Shown: positions 1-11,317 of the stretch, piece after piece
Numbering within the stretch: the stretch's first letter is position 1
Layout of the letters: each line of letters starts with the position of its first letter
NCBI GenBank assembly: GCA_964017155.1
Contig: OZ024862.1
Span: forward strand, 31,981,251-32,045,250
DNA: 64,000 bases
Direction: 5' to 3'
Origin: Oasisia sp. SBJ-2009
Taxonomy: Eukaryota > Annelida > Polychaeta > Sabellida > Siboglinidae
Notes under the pieces: generated by a model
Database searches by the model: none
What the model was told of the DNA's origin: nothing
What the model saw: the letters and a program-made list of their open reading frames with translations, nothing else
Program-made: the position numbers and the translations under genes

Positions 1-1101
1 GCTTTATCTTGTGATATGGATCCAGTCTTATATGCTCTATTGCAAACATTATGTTTCTAGCACAATTGCTTGTAGAAACACATCAATAGAATGTATGTAT
101 GTTGTTATTTAGATCACATCATGCCATGATGAAGTGACATACACACTCATGCAGTGGTGTAGCTGTGGTGGGGTAAGCGTCAATGAATTTAAGGAAGACT
201 GTTTAATTCTATTGCATCATTTATCCTTATGCCTTTTGTTTATTAATGTTAGTATGTAAAACAATCTCAATACAGGTATATCGTTAGTAATATTATCAGG
301 TGTTACATGCATATAATTAGCTTATTTGTTGTAAACAAGTCAAATGTGAATGTCTTTCTTTTGTTGAAACAATGATGCTTGTGATATATGTATTTGTAGC
401 TACCGGTATTGGTAATATATCAGTATATATGCAAGAGCGAATGTACTTCACTTGCTAATGTATCTGTATTATGGACATTATCTAATTGATGATTGTTATA
501 GGTATTTAGTATTTTCATTTTCTTTGTTGTAGGACTTAGGATTTTAGGGACTTATGCTTACTTATATTATGGACATTTAGACATTTCACAACCTAGACAC
601 GTATTCATGCCGAATAAAGAATATATGTCAGGACAACCATCTGTGTCTGCTGATGTGCCCCACGCCACACTAGTTACTGATCACATGGTTGCCACTGGTC
701 AGGGAAAAGTCAGGGAATTTTGAAAGCTTCCATGAGTGGCAACCCTGGATCAAAAACTGACTAAACATATATAATAAATAAATGCACTATTGCAGACAGA
801 TTCCTGGTTTCCATGGAAACAAATAAAGCCTGCCACCTGAAATAAATTTGGCAAACTGAATTATTTATTTGTAGTATTGTAGATTCAATAACTTTTATTT
901 AACCTCCGCTGTTACCAACAGTAACCAACTGCATGCAGGTTCGACATAAAGTCATGACTTCGGTTTCAAGAAAATACACAAATTTTAACACCCCAAGAAC
1001 ACAACATTTTAGAAGTAGTAATGAATCAACGGCAAGAAACAGAGAAAGGTCTTTCCAAGAAAACACAAAACTGAAAGACCTGTGCATTCCTCGACACTTA
1101 C
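1..1101. other. Intron 2 of caspase copy A and left-edge non-coding DNA
   Basis: On the minus strand this lies downstream of the second CARD exon of caspase copy A, so it is best read as intron 2 running off the window. No further caspase exon was found here. About 770-900 resembles about 59,220-59,350 in copy B, including a TTTCCATGG/A-AAAC near-palindrome, so the duplication includes the intron. Confidence 0.55.
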
Positions 1102-1623
1102 TTGGTGGTTCGAGATCTTCTTCGGTTGTGGCCAAGGGGGCCGGCTTGAGGTAGTCCTGGACAATCCTACCTTGGCCACTTGCTATTAAAGCTTCACAAA
1201 ACTTGTCAAAAGCATCTTTACCACATCGTGTAATCTGGTCGAGAATCATTTCGACCTGCTCCGCTCTCACTCTCTGTCCGTTCATCTGGCAAAGTCAACA
1301 AGATTAGAACTGAATTTTCTTCATTTTACAAATGATGTGGTCTGTTTTTCTAAATTAAACATGATGATACTTCCTGTCAATTTATGTTAAAAATAATAGT
1401 ACTAAGCTTAAATTGTTTATGTTGCACCCAGCAACTTCATCAACTTAAAATGTGGCTAAATTGCAAGATGAAGATACTTTTGACTCACTTTTATTTTGTC
1501 CTCCTGCCGGCTCGTCACAAGGTTTCTCTTCCGTAACTCAGGTAAGAGTGAGTCTGGGTCGATTTCTTGTACTAGTTCGGGTCGATATTTTTCTAGGATA
1601 GCCTTGTGTTTCTTACTAAACAT
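1102..1623 (-). CDS. CASP2: Caspase-2-like CARD exons, copy A (5' part; gene leaves the window)
   Basis: Two minus-strand coding exons: 1,489-1,623 (45 codons from ATG, donor GTGAGTC) and 1,102-1,285 (184 nt, acceptor GCCAG, donor GTAAGTG, ends in phase 1). Together they encode a CARD of roughly 95 residues followed by the start of an acidic linker. Landmarks are RPELVQEIDPDSLLPELRKR in exon 1 and AFDKFCEALIASGQGRIVQD in exon 2, the CEAL helix being typical of caspase-2/9 CARDs. CARDs recruit initiator caspases to activating platforms such as the PIDDosome. Exon 1 matches copy B at 37 of 45 residues and all splice sites are kept, so it looks functional. The p20 and p10 parts would lie left of position 1. 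A CARD-only product cannot be excluded. The coding exon begins at 1,638 after a TTTTTGCAG acceptor. Confidence 0.85.
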
Positions 1624-2605
1624 TCTGTTTGATCTTCACTGCAAAAACAGCAAGTTGTATACCGAGGTAATCAATGTGCTGCCACTCGCACACATTCGCC
1701 AATCAAACACCCAAGGATATCGCTAGTAGTTACACAAAATGTACAAAACAGGTACATTTGGCATCTACAGAAACAACCTAACTGACAAATATGCAAAATT
1801 ATGTTTGTGAAGACAATTTTTGAAAAACTATTTATATTGCACAAATTAAATACTCATTGCCCCCCTCATGGCGCAACGGTCCCCACGACACGTTTAAAAA
1901 CAAATATCTCATGCAGGGTGGGATATTCATAGATAATAAGGGTTGGACTCTCAATAAGCCAAATAAGCTGGTCTATTTTGAAAATGTTTCTTAAGGTATT
2001 TGGAAAAAACAGCACTTTTTGAATCATGTGTTCAACTGGAGGGCTGGCCAGATATACGTACCCACACAAGTGACAGGTGTCTCTGATATTAAAACTTATC
2101 ACATGGCCACATTTTTAAATGCTGATCTAATGCTTTGCCAATCAGCCACTTTGCTATCCAGTTAATTAATTGTACCTTTTATGTAGTAATTTATATTTTT
2201 TTAGTTAAGTCTTGGTGATGTAGCATGAGGCCTATGCCTATGGCTGCACAATGACGATGATGATATCTTCCAAGAAACACAACATATTTGTTAGCCATGA
2301 CCTTACTTTTTAGGAACTCAAGCATGACCAGGCACTGCTGAGATGGGTTTAATTCTTTAATACTATATAATTTGTTGTAATACTACGTCTATAAACAAGA
2401 CGCCTACATATGGTTAACTTCATCGAATGCATGATTATACAGCAGGTACCAAAACGAAACCAATTGAGTCTGAAGTCCGAAATGGTACAAGAGTCACGAA
2501 GCGTGATCCTGGCTGCAGTGAACCATAGATTTGTTAGTTGCCTTGTGCTTTAAAGTCACTATAATTATCAAACACGAGATTCGTATTACATTGACAAATC
2601 AATTT

Positions 2606-2700
2606 TCACCTACCGCGCTCACTGCGGCTAAGAAACCACTCGAACGAGTAATGTATAGAATTGGGAATTCCCTTTTTTTCGTCAACAATTTGGCGGTTAA
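2606..2700 (-). promoter_or_regulatory. Non-coding first exon end and promoter-like block of caspase copy A
   Basis: Minus-strand donor GCG|GTAGGTGA (exon base 2,614) is conserved with copy B (61,679), arguing for a non-coding first exon. Just upstream lie GGGAATTCCC (2,663-2,672), a perfect palindromic NF-kappaB-type motif, and TTTGGCGG (2,689-2,696), E2F-like. Both are also present in copy B. Sites are predicted from sequence only. Confidence 0.5.
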
Positions 2701-3240
2701 ATTTAAGGAGTGGCTATAGGGACCAGGGAACAGTTAGACTTCCTGGTCTATAACTAACCCATACGAATGTAGTACCTTAATAATTGTGTCATGAGATTTT
2801 GAAAAATTCGTTTTATGTGAAATGAGTACAGTAGGACAGGCATACTAGTAGGTTCAGTGCTATGATGTATCTGCAGTGCAACGACGCATGTTAGGCAGAA
2901 TGTAGTTGGCGTAGTGATTTTTAGCCATTTTTTCTTACATGACCCTGCGGATGCAGAAAAGCGTGCTCAGTTTGGTCAATATTACGAATACATTTATTTC
3001 AGGTAAAAACCCATATACAATTGGTACATACATTAGCACATCTAAGTAGCCTATAAAACTTCAAATATGTTAAAAAAAATTAATACATAAAAAACAAATA
3101 AAGCTACAAGTTAGATAAATGTAAAATTGTAAAAAAAAAAAAACGGATAAAATAATTAGCAATATACAGGATGTGATTGTATAATAATTATGCAATTAAT
3201 TCATGTAAATAAACACCGTTTGCAAAGTAAGTTATATAAA
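2701..3240. other. AT-rich intergenic DNA with a dispersed repeat
   Basis: No gene seen. About 2,810-2,990 (minus sense) resembles about 32,640-32,850 (plus sense), sharing the phrases CTGCATCCGCAGGGTC and CTGCCTAACATGCGTC, so it is a dispersed repeat of unknown class. The rest is AT-rich with A-runs. Confidence 0.5.
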
Positions 3241-3406
3241 CAACTTACTGACTTTAAAAATATATATAATAATAAATAAATAATAATAATAAAGTTATAT
3301 GCGAGACATGATAACTTACAGACTATCTTACAGATTTACTGTGTACAACGAATGGGCCCAGCTAATCCATATTGGACCATTTACTATTTCAAAACAACTG
3401 TACATA

Positions 3407-3524
3407 ACCCTAATCAAGTGGTTATTTATGTTAAAAATGCGTTTTTTAAACCATAAATGTTCTTACGCAATAGGGCGTCAAATGTATCAATAGCATTATT
3501 AGCAAACGTGCCACTCGCGCTGTC
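3407..3524 (-). pseudogene. LINE-A ORF2 C-terminal end
   Basis: Minus strand reads through RRDSASGTFANNAIDTFDAL and LLRKNIYGLKNAFLT to a stop. It joins directly to the end of the 5,309-5,875 block when the 3,533-5,300 insertion is removed. It is the tail of the same RT protein. Confidence 0.7.
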
Positions 3525-3532
3525 CCGTCGGC

Positions 3533-3609
3533 CAGGGGCGTCGATCCGGTTTTAAAAGTGGGGGGGGGGGGGGGACGGAGGACCAATTTATATACACATA
3601 TATGTATGC

Positions 3610-3673
<64 letters not shown>

Positions 3674-3789
3674 TATTATAATATGTCATATATAATAAAT
3701 TATATTATATATATATATTTATATATATATATATATATATATCGTATAATATATATATATATATATATATAATAATATGTCATATATAT

Positions 3790-3821
<32 letters not shown>

Positions 3822-3836
3822 ATATATATGACATGC

Positions 3837-3887
<51 letters not shown>

Positions 3888-5300
3888 CCTGAAATACACA
3901 TAAGTATTTTTTTAAATATAAAACATAATTCATTGTTGGTCTAGTGTTAATTCTAAACTAAAAAGCCTTTATGTTATGATATTTATAATAGCTATGTTTG
4001 CAACATATATTTGAAGAGGGGTCATGGCCTACCCCAAACACTGAACATTTGGGGGTAGACTTTGGACCCAACACTGCTTGCCTTATTCATAGAGTGACAA
4101 GATGCAAAGCTTACAGGGGTGCCTGTGTAGAACTGCCCAATCCCATCGTTTGGCAAAGAAATTTGTCATCACTAAATTGAGATCAAATTACACAAAGTGC
4201 ATAAATCCTCTGGTTCCTCCGTAGGCGATATAAATATCCACCAGAGCGACCAGGCTGCAATCCAAGGGGTGACAGGGCAAACCAAAAATAATAATCTATT
4301 ATGTGCTTGATGGCTATATATCAATACAAGGGTGCAAAATGACAGAGCCCGGCAAGATTAATATTTACTGGACTTACTTAGATCAAGTTGCGGGCTGCTG
4401 CCAACCAAGCAATTTATTTTATTATTAATTTTACTACTAGTCAGATGTAGGGTTTAAATTAAGAGAGGGGAGTGATCAGTCTCGCTATATATGCCTATAA
4501 ATTTGTTTTATGAACTGAAAAAGTATGAGGACATTTCCTATGCTGACCCCCTCAGGCCGTGGGGTGGTCAGCGTCCCCCTCTTCCCCTACTGGTCGACGC
4601 CCATGCTGTGCCTGTGTAGAACTTCCCAATCCAACATTTGGGCAAAGAAATTTGTCATCAGTCAAGTGGGAATAGGTTACAAAAAGTGTAGGAATCCGCC
4701 ACTTCTGTCGTAGGCGATTAGCAACAAGCAAGCGAGGGGTGAAAGTGCAACACAAATGTTATCATTTAAAATGTGCGTGATGGTTAGAGCCTATTAATAA
4801 TATCAACATAAGGTTGATAGAGCCCGGCAGCGGCTTACATTTACCCGGTAGTTATAAACTTTCCGATTGGCCTTTCTGCGTATGCGCGACAAATTAAAAA
4901 TCATCAGTGTGCAGCGTAATAACAAAGGATTTTTGGTATAAATGCTACGGGCTGTTCGATAACTCTCCTGTGATGACTGCTGTGAAGGGTTATCTAAAAT
5001 TTCGTTCAATACATTAAAAAATATTACGTTTGTTTAAATAACTACCACGGATTATGGCGCAAAACATGCCTCAAAACTGGTTTGCCTCGTGTTAATAGCT
5101 TTACTGAACTTTATATCGCGAGTTTATTGTCTAGCTAGTCCTATGTAGCGGCTTTTAAGATAGAGGAGTGTTGAGTCAGGCTATATGCCTCGCAATTTTT
5201 CTGACCTGAAAAGTGGGGGGGACAATTCCTATGCCGTCCCCCCACCCTGAAAAGTGGGGGGGACGCGTCCCCCCCCGTCCCCCACCGATCGACGCCCGTG
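3533..5300. mobile_element. hAT-like non-autonomous DNA transposon with 8-bp target duplication
   Basis: Ends are CAGGGGCGTCGATC on the left and the inverse of CACGGGCGTCGATC on the right (14 bp, one mismatch). They are flanked by identical 8-bp duplications CCGTCGGC (3,525-3,532 and 5,301-5,308). An 8-bp duplication and CAGGG-type ends are hallmarks of the hAT superfamily. No transposase frame was found. Inside are a G-run, a long (TA)n tract, and two diverged copies of a module of about 250 bp (about 4,020-4,270 and 4,590-4,760). A second right-end-like sequence at about 4,560-4,605 (GGTCGACGCCCATG) suggests a composite or internally duplicated element. Confidence 0.85.
3617..3890. repeat. 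(TA)n-rich tract
   Basis: Imperfect TA dinucleotide tract with AATATATT interruptions inside the hAT-like element. The YIYIYI open frames over it are artefacts. Confidence 0.95.
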
Positions 5301-5308
5301 CCGTCGGC

Positions 5309-5880
5309 TATATCCCAAAATCCGTCTATGCATATTGTTGTAGGCAACTTTAGCTTTTAAATAAGAGCCCTTATTAAAATTAACCCATAATTGGCAACAA
5401 TAAGTTGTACAACAATATGGATGAAACAGATGTAGTTTAACACCCACGGAACAGTGGTGAAATTTTCTGATAATGCTATTACACCTAGCATAAAAATTAC
5501 GTAGATGTCTCAAAATATTTCCGTCATCTTTCAGGTCATTGTATATTATCACACCTACATATTTTGCTTCTTTGACATGTGCAAGCTTGTTTTTACATTC
5601 ATATATATATCTGGACATTTCAGGTTAAAACCACGTGGTTTGAAGACCATACATAATGACTTGATAGGGTTATATTCAACATCATTTTCAAGGCCGAACT
5701 TTGCACATATGTTCAGCAAACCCTGAAGCCCACTAGGACTAGGAGCAATAACACATATGTCATCAGCATAGAACACATGATTAGTGCAGCAGTTGTGTAT
5801 GTGGCAACCTATACCAGCACTATTTAGCATATTACTCAGATCATCAATGTATACGATAAATAAATATGGGGACAAGATCC
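5309..5880 (-). pseudogene. LINE-A reverse transcriptase, catalytic and thumb part
   Basis: Minus-strand fragment of the LINE-A RT. It begins at LSPYLFIVYIDDLSNML, passes the catalytic motif FYADDICVIAPS (about 5,745-5,785) and a thumb region with FKPRGFNLKCPDIYM and EAKYVGVIIYNDLKDDGN, then ends at RRILGYSRR beside the hAT-like insertion. One frame change near 5,600 separates two open blocks. YADD is intact but the gene is broken by insertions on both sides, so it is a relic. Confidence 0.8.
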
Positions 5881-6105
5881 TGTGATGGTATGCCAATGTA
5901 AATGCATAGAACGACATATGCAGTCCATGAGATCAGTCTTGGAAGATGACGAGACTCGAGGTCGATCAGTGTTATCCCTCTCTCTGCTTGTAATTGTAAT
6001 AAAGTGATTTGTTCAGTACTTCTGGTGTCGAATCAGATATGTATGAATGCGAGATGAGTCGGACAATCCGACTACACAGATGTTAGGCCAAGAGGACACG
6101 TTTCA
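5881..6105 (+). repeat. 5' LTR of Ty3/gypsy element 1
   Basis: 225 bp, TGTGATGG...CGTTTCA, containing an AATAAAGTG polyadenylation-type signal. Nearly identical to 10,426-10,650. Confidence 0.93.
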
Positions 6106-6245
6106 TGGTGGCAGCTACGGTTGAATCCGGCGCTTTCGACATTCGTAAATAGGTCAACACGCACGCGGCACCGTCGAGTCGACGCAGGCCAGCTCCGTTT
6201 TGTTCTCACTGCGTAATTGATAGACATTGCCATTAATAGGCAGCC

Positions 6246-6734
6246 ATGGGTGATCTGTCAGGTATAGAGCCGCCCCGCATGAACTGGTTAGCCACTGATT
6301 TACCCACGGAGTTTCGTTCATTCCGTCAATATTGCGAACTGATTTTCAGTGGGCCCTTTGGCTTTGCTGAAAAAGGGCAGAGTGAACGAGTGACCTACAT
6401 CCTGCTATGGGTAGGACAGGAGGGTCGGCGAATGTACAATACGTGGGACCTCAGTGAAACTGATAAGAAAGACGTTGTCGTTGAGGTCATTTGGGCTAAA
6501 TTCCAGGCTCTGATAGAACCCAAGTCTAATTACAGGCTGAGCCGTTTTCATCTGCAAAAATTCAGGCAGTTGAACTCTGAGACAGTTGACGAATTCATGA
6601 CACGCTGCAAGACGCAGGCGCGTAAATGCAAGTTCCGTGATACTACAGAAACCGAGGAGAGGTTGATCGAACAGTTAGTAGTGGGTGTCCCGGGAAAGTG
6701 CAAGAAAAGCTACTGTGCCGTGATGAGACACTAA
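6246..6734 (+). pseudogene. Gag of Ty3/gypsy element 1, N-terminal frame (frameshifted)
   Basis: ATG at 6,246 opens a capsid-like Gag reading PPRMNWLATDLPTEFRSFRQ, then FQALIEPKSNYRLSRFHLQK and a capsid C-terminal region near FMTRCKTQARKCKF. The family is the retrotransposon Gag of Ty3/mag-like elements, which coats the genomic RNA. A frame change around 6,700-6,735 leaves this frame at a stop while the homologous sequence continues in the next frame. No slippery heptamer is obvious there, so I treat it as damage rather than programmed frameshifting. Confidence 0.75.
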
Positions 6735-7426
6735 CACTTGACGCGGCGATGGACGTTGCTAGAACGCATGAAGCAACACTGGCCAACATGCAGCAGTTCT
6801 CAGGAGACGCTAGCAGCATCAGTCACGTCAGCCGGTCGCGGAGAACACATGAGCCAAGCGGACGTCGAGAGGAGGCACCTACGTGCACAAAATGTGGACG
6901 TCATCATGCGCCCACAGATCGATGTCCAGCAGAGGGCAGTAGGTGTAACGCATATGGGAAACTCAATCACAGGCAGCGAGTATGTCGGCAGGCTACAGGT
7001 TGGACGTCTGGCGCCGGAGGAAGACCACACTCTTCTGGGCGACCAAGATCCCGAGCTAGGTCAAGACGAAGGACCAACCGAGATGAGCGCCAACGAGGTC
7101 GTGTCCACCCCATCAGTCAAGACGCCAGATTCGATCAGCTCAGCGACAACTTCGAGCCGCTTGCTTCTAATACCGTCAACATCAACGCCGTCGAGAGGGA
7201 TGAAGTATATGCGACTCTCAGGATCACGCTGAAAGACAGGCCTGACACCCCGGCTACACTTCGTGTCAAGGTCGACACAGGTGCGCAGGGTAACGTAATG
7301 CCGCTGAGGACGTTCCAGCGCATGTACCCGTCAAACATCGACACAGAAGGAATACCTGTACGAGGCAGCCTTGAGCATCGAGATACGATCCTAACTGCCT
7401 ACAACGGACAATTGATCCGGCAGTAG
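6698..7426 (+). pseudogene. Gag zinc knuckles and aspartic protease of Ty3/gypsy element 1
   Basis: Continues Gag after the frame change. A first knuckle CTKCGRHHAPTDRC is followed by a second whose third position reads CNAYGKLNHRQRVC, with Tyr in place of an expected Cys. The retropepsin motif VDTGAQGNV lies at about 7,272-7,300. The frame ends at a TAG (7,424-7,426), after which the same frame continues into pol. The Cys loss and the stop suggest that this copy is not fully competent. Confidence 0.75.
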
Positions 7427-10162
7427 GGTACTACGCGACTGAAGTGTGTGCATGAGACAACTACACACGAAGCAGAGTTCTTTGTTGCTGACACACCAGG
7501 TCCAGTAATCTTGGGACTACCTTCCTGCCGCAAGCTCAACTTGGTGACCTTGAACTGTGCAGTCAGCGAACATCCACCGCCGTTGAACTCGAAGGAAGAT
7601 CTCCAGCGGCTGTATCCAGATTGTTTTAAGGGCATCGGAAAGTTCCGCGAAACGTTCCACATCACACTAGACCCTGCTGTGACCCCAGTCGTACATGCGC
7701 CCAGACGATGTCCGATCCACATCAAAGACGACGTGAGGAATGAGATCAACCAGATGGTAGAACTCGGGGTGATCGAGAAGGTCGAGGAGCCTACAGATTG
7801 GGTATCTAGCATCGTATACAGCAGGAAGTCGAACGGAAAGTTGCGCATCTGCTTGGATCCCAAAGACTTGAACACAGCTATCAAGCGTCCGCACTACCCA
7901 ACACCGACCTTGGAGGAAATTACCCACAAGCTTGCTGAGTCAGTGATCTTCTCCAAGCTAGATGCACGTCACGGATACTGGTCCGTGCAGTTAGACGACG
8001 AGTCTAAGCGTCTGACCACGTTCAACAGTCCCTTCGGCCGGTACTGTTTCAGAAGACTACCGTTTGGCCTGAACCTCAGCCAAGACGTGTTCCAGGAGAG
8101 GATGGACTGCATCCTTGAGAAGTGCCCCGGAACGATAAGTATTGCTGATGACGTGGGTGTGTTCGGGAAGACAGAAGCCGAACACGACAAACATCTGCAC
8201 AACCTGATGAGAGTAGCACTGCAGCATGGGCTGGTGTTCAACATTGATAAATGCGACATCAAACAGGCGAACATGAAGTTCTTCGGGTTGGAATTCAGCG
8301 CAGACGGCGTACGTTCAGACCCAGGCAGAGCCGCGGACATCCAGCGAATGAAAGCACCGCAAAACGTCGCACAACTTCAGGAATTTCTGGGCATAGCCAC
8401 GTACATGTCGCCATTCATTCCAAACCTGTCGCAGCAAACCGCAACCCTGCGTGATCTAGTGAAGAAGGACGCCGAGTTCATCTGGGCGGAATCTCACAAC
8501 GCAGCGTTTGAAGCGACGAAGTCTCTCATCTGTCGTGAAGTGACCCTTGCGTACTTCGACCCACAGGCTGAGAGTGTCATCCAGGTCGACGCCTCCAGCC
8601 GAGGACTCGGCGCTGTTCTCATTCAACACGGGAAGCCCATCGCGTTTGCCAGCAAGTCTCTTAGTGATTGCGAACAGAGATACGCCAACATTGAACGTGA
8701 GATGCTCGCAGTCGTCTTCGGCTGCGAGAGGTTCCACATGTATGTCTACGGAAAATCGTTCGTTATCGAGTCGGACCACAAACCTCTCGAGATGATCAAC
8801 TTGAAGAACCTTGCAGCAGCACCGCAGAGATTACAGAGAATGTTCCTGCGAGTACAACCGTATGACTTTGTGTTACGCTACAAGCCAGGAAAACAAATGA
8901 TGCTGGCCGACGCCATGTCAAGACAACCGAGTAGCGAGTCGACGCAGATCGACCTTGACATACAAGTGTCATTCGTACAGTTTTCAACGCAGAAACTACA
9001 GTCGATCAGAGAGGCGACACAGGCCGATGATGAACTGTGTGCGCTGAGAGCCGTCATCGTGGATGGATGGCCAGATAGCCAACGCCACCTAGCTGCACCG
9101 TTGCGACCCTACTGGTCATGCCGAGACGAGTTGGCAGTTGAGGACGGTCTTATCATGAAGGGCGACCGTCTGGTGATTCCCCTAAGTCTACAGGCGGAAG
9201 TGTTGAGCAAACTGCACGAGGCTCACCAGGGCATAGAGAAGACCCGGCTGCGAGCGAGGTCCTGTGTCTACTGGAAATCGATCAACAAGGACATCGACGA
9301 CATCGTGAGGAAGTGCGACGCGTGTCAACGGTTACAGAAACGTCAGGTGCACGAGCCGCTGATGCAGCATGAGTTACCGACACGTCCGTGGCAGATCGTC
9401 GGCACAGACCTGTTTGCCATACGAGAGGACACGTATCTTCTCATCTGTGACTACTACTCGAAATTCCCTTTTGTCTACCGCATCGAGGGGAAGGTGACGA
9501 GTGACCGCATCATATCGAAGATGAGTGAGGTGTTTGCGGAGAATGGATCGCCAAGCAAGGTTGTGAGCGACAACGGTGGACACTATAGCAGTCAGGCTTT
9601 TCGAAACTTCGCCGCCGAGTGGTGCTTCGACCACGTAACGTCCAGCCCACACTTCCCACAATCGAATGGATTCATCGAACGTCAAGTTCAGACGGTGAAG
9701 TATACCCTGAAGAAGGCAGCGATATCGAGATCCAACCCGCAGAAAGCACTGCTCGCGTTGAGATCCACACCAATCGACAGCCACTTACCGTCACCGGCAG
9801 AGATGCTAAATGCCCGCAAGTACAAGTCGAACCTCCCCGTGATCATCAGAAATGAACACTGGTCGAAAGACGAAATCAGACGTCGTCTCGCCGAGAGGCA
9901 AGAAATCCAACGTCTTAACCATGATAAGCGAGCTATGCAACCACTTGCACCGCTAATACCCGGACAGGACGTTCGTGTGAGAGACACTCAGACAGACACC
10001 TGGCAGCCTGCCAAGGTGATATCAACTGATGTACAGCCGCGGTCGTACAACGTCTTGACTCCGACAGGCAATGTCCTTAGGCGTAACCGTCACCTCACCT
10101 CCGTGAGACGACTGAACGACATACGTTCCAACAAGACAATGTGGACGATACAGACGACTTGA
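7427..10162 (+). pseudogene. Pol of Ty3/gypsy element 1 (RT, RNase H, integrase)
   Basis: A long intact frame (904 residues from the first ATG at 7,448) in the same frame as the protease, separated only by one TAG. RT fingers start near 7,760, and the catalytic IADDVGVFG is at about 8,141-8,165. RNase H runs from about 8,575 (IQVDASSRGLGAVL) to 8,960. The integrase HHCC zinc domain is at about 9,212-9,335 (CVYWKSINKDID, CDACQRLQ) and the DDE core is at about 9,400-9,750 (GTDLF, SDNGGHY, NGFIERQ). The order RT-RNaseH-IN defines Ty3/gypsy. A short frame change near 10,140 appears to shift the C-terminal tail, whose likely end is TAA at 10,306-10,308. Apart from the TAG it looks young. Confidence 0.88.
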
Positions 10163-10425
10163 CGAGAAGAGACGACATGCAAGTCGTACCACCTCCGTGT
10201 AACTCCGTGTTACCCCAGAAGAAGTCAGTCCGTTTCCAGCTTCCACAATCGGAACAATACACTAGCTCCGGAAGACGAGTGAAACGCCCACAACGATTGG
10301 ACCTGTAATTGTGTTCTAGTTTACACGAACATTATGGCTAATAGTTAGAATAATGATTTGATTTCTCTTACATACGGACATTAGTAAGTTAGTTATTTTG
10401 TCTTTATGTTTTGAAGAAAGAGGGA

Positions 10426-10650
10426 TGTGATGGTATGCCAATGTAAATGCATAGAACGACATATGCAGTCCATGAGATCAGTCTTGGAAGATGACGAGAC
10501 TCGACGTCGATCAGTGTTATCCCTCTCTCTGCTTGTAATTGTAATAAAGTGATTTGTTCAATACTTCTGGTGTCGAATCAGATATGTATGAATGCGAGAT
10601 GAGTCGGACAATCCGACTACACAGATGTCAGGCCAAGACGACACGTTTCA
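10426..10650 (+). repeat. 3' LTR of Ty3/gypsy element 1
   Basis: 225 bp copy of the 5' LTR, preceded by a polypurine tract and followed by GATCC. Four differences from the 5' LTR were noted by eye. Confidence 0.93.
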
Positions 10651-10655
10651 GATCC

Positions 10656-11165
10656 CACCTTGTCGAACACCATTCGAAACATTAAAAAACTCTGATGTTG
10701 TAGAACCCCATTTGATACAGAATGTTTGGGTTCTGTACCAGTACAACAGGATACGTATAAGTACAACAGGCACACCTCGATTAAGCAATTTTCTAAAAAG
10801 CGTCCAATGATTGACTATGTCAAATGCTTTTGAAGCGTCTAGAAAACATGAATACACATGGTTATTGTTACTTGTATAGTACTGAATAACATTTTTTAAA
10901 GCAAATATACAGTGGTCAGTAGAGTGTCCCTTCTTAAATCCAAATTGATTGTCGGTTGTATTAAGATATGGTGTCAACATCTCCAGCAATATAATCTCAA
11001 ATATTTTTGAGGTAACTGTTACAAGGGCAATTGGTCTGTAGTTATTTACATTGCGCGTGTCTCCAGACTTATTTTTTATCGATGGAATTATAATAGTTTT
11101 CATAAAGTCCTCAGGTGACCATGAGAAATCACTGTATTATAGAAAATGGACAACAGTATAGTTAT
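10656..11165 (-). pseudogene. LINE-A reverse transcriptase, fingers/palm part
   Basis: Minus-strand RT N-terminal part with NNYRPIALVTVTSKIFE, QFGFKKGHSTDHCIFALK, CFLDASKAFDIVNH and GVRQGG. It breaks exactly at the GATCC duplication and resumes at 5,875 as LSPYLF. An in-frame stop lies near 11,135. The upstream side meets Ty3 element 2 at the GCGCC duplication. Confidence 0.82.
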
Positions 11166-11170
11166 GCGCC

Positions 11171-11288
11171 TGTTGTATCCTTCGATATCAGGATTTATTC
11201 AACTTAAAAGTCAGGTAGACATCACGAGAGTCCTGGAAACAAAATGAAAGAAATGTCACACATAATTTGTAAATTAAATGTTCATGTA
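11171..11288 (-). repeat. 3' LTR of Ty3/gypsy element 2
   Basis: Matches 16,814-16,932 with few changes; its last bases read GTA where the other copy has GTCA. Very short for a gypsy LTR. Confidence 0.85.
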
Positions 11289-11317
11289 ATTCTTCCTTCC
11301 TAGAAGAAATGTCACTG

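Larger units (their letters stand above)
780..2700. repeat. Segmental duplication, copy A of the caspase 5' region
   Basis: Sequence from about 780 to 2,700 is a diverged direct copy of about 59,220-62,090. It covers the CARD exons, the introns and upstream DNA. Examples are the CCCCTCATGG/CTTGG-CR-A block (1,862 versus 60,318) and the first-exon donor block (2,606 versus 61,671). Indels separate the copies: a 351-bp MITE is present only in B, and about 340 bp between first exon and promoter block is present only in B. Confidence 0.8.
5881..10650 (+). mobile_element. Ty3/gypsy LTR retrotransposon 1, nearly complete
   Basis: A full element of 4,770 bp with 225-bp LTRs at 5,881-6,105 and 10,426-10,650, each starting TG and ending CA. 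The 5-bp duplication GATCC flanks both ends (5,876-5,880 and 10,651-10,655). The LTRs differ at about four positions, so insertion was fairly recent. A TGG-starting primer-binding-like sequence follows the left LTR at 6,106, and a purine tract (AAGAAAGAGGGA) precedes the right LTR. The order gag, protease, RT, RNase H, integrase is that of Metaviridae. It sits inside LINE-A in the opposite orientation. Confidence 0.95.

Noticed and set aside
899..1101. C-terminal extension of the copy A CARD frame to 128 residues
   Set aside because: The frame runs through a GTAAGTG donor conserved with copy B, so the extra codons are intron.
1940..1970. CR1 3' UTR fragment upstream of caspase copy A
   Set aside because: GGTTGGACTCTC-ATAAGCC resembles LINE-B's 3' UTR, but the match is only about 24 bp and the flanks do not agree; could be chance or a tiny relic.
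7424..7426. Programmed stop-codon readthrough in Ty3 element 1
   Set aside because: The TAG lies between protease and RT rather than at the gag end, and gag already has another lesion; simple nonsense mutation is more likely.
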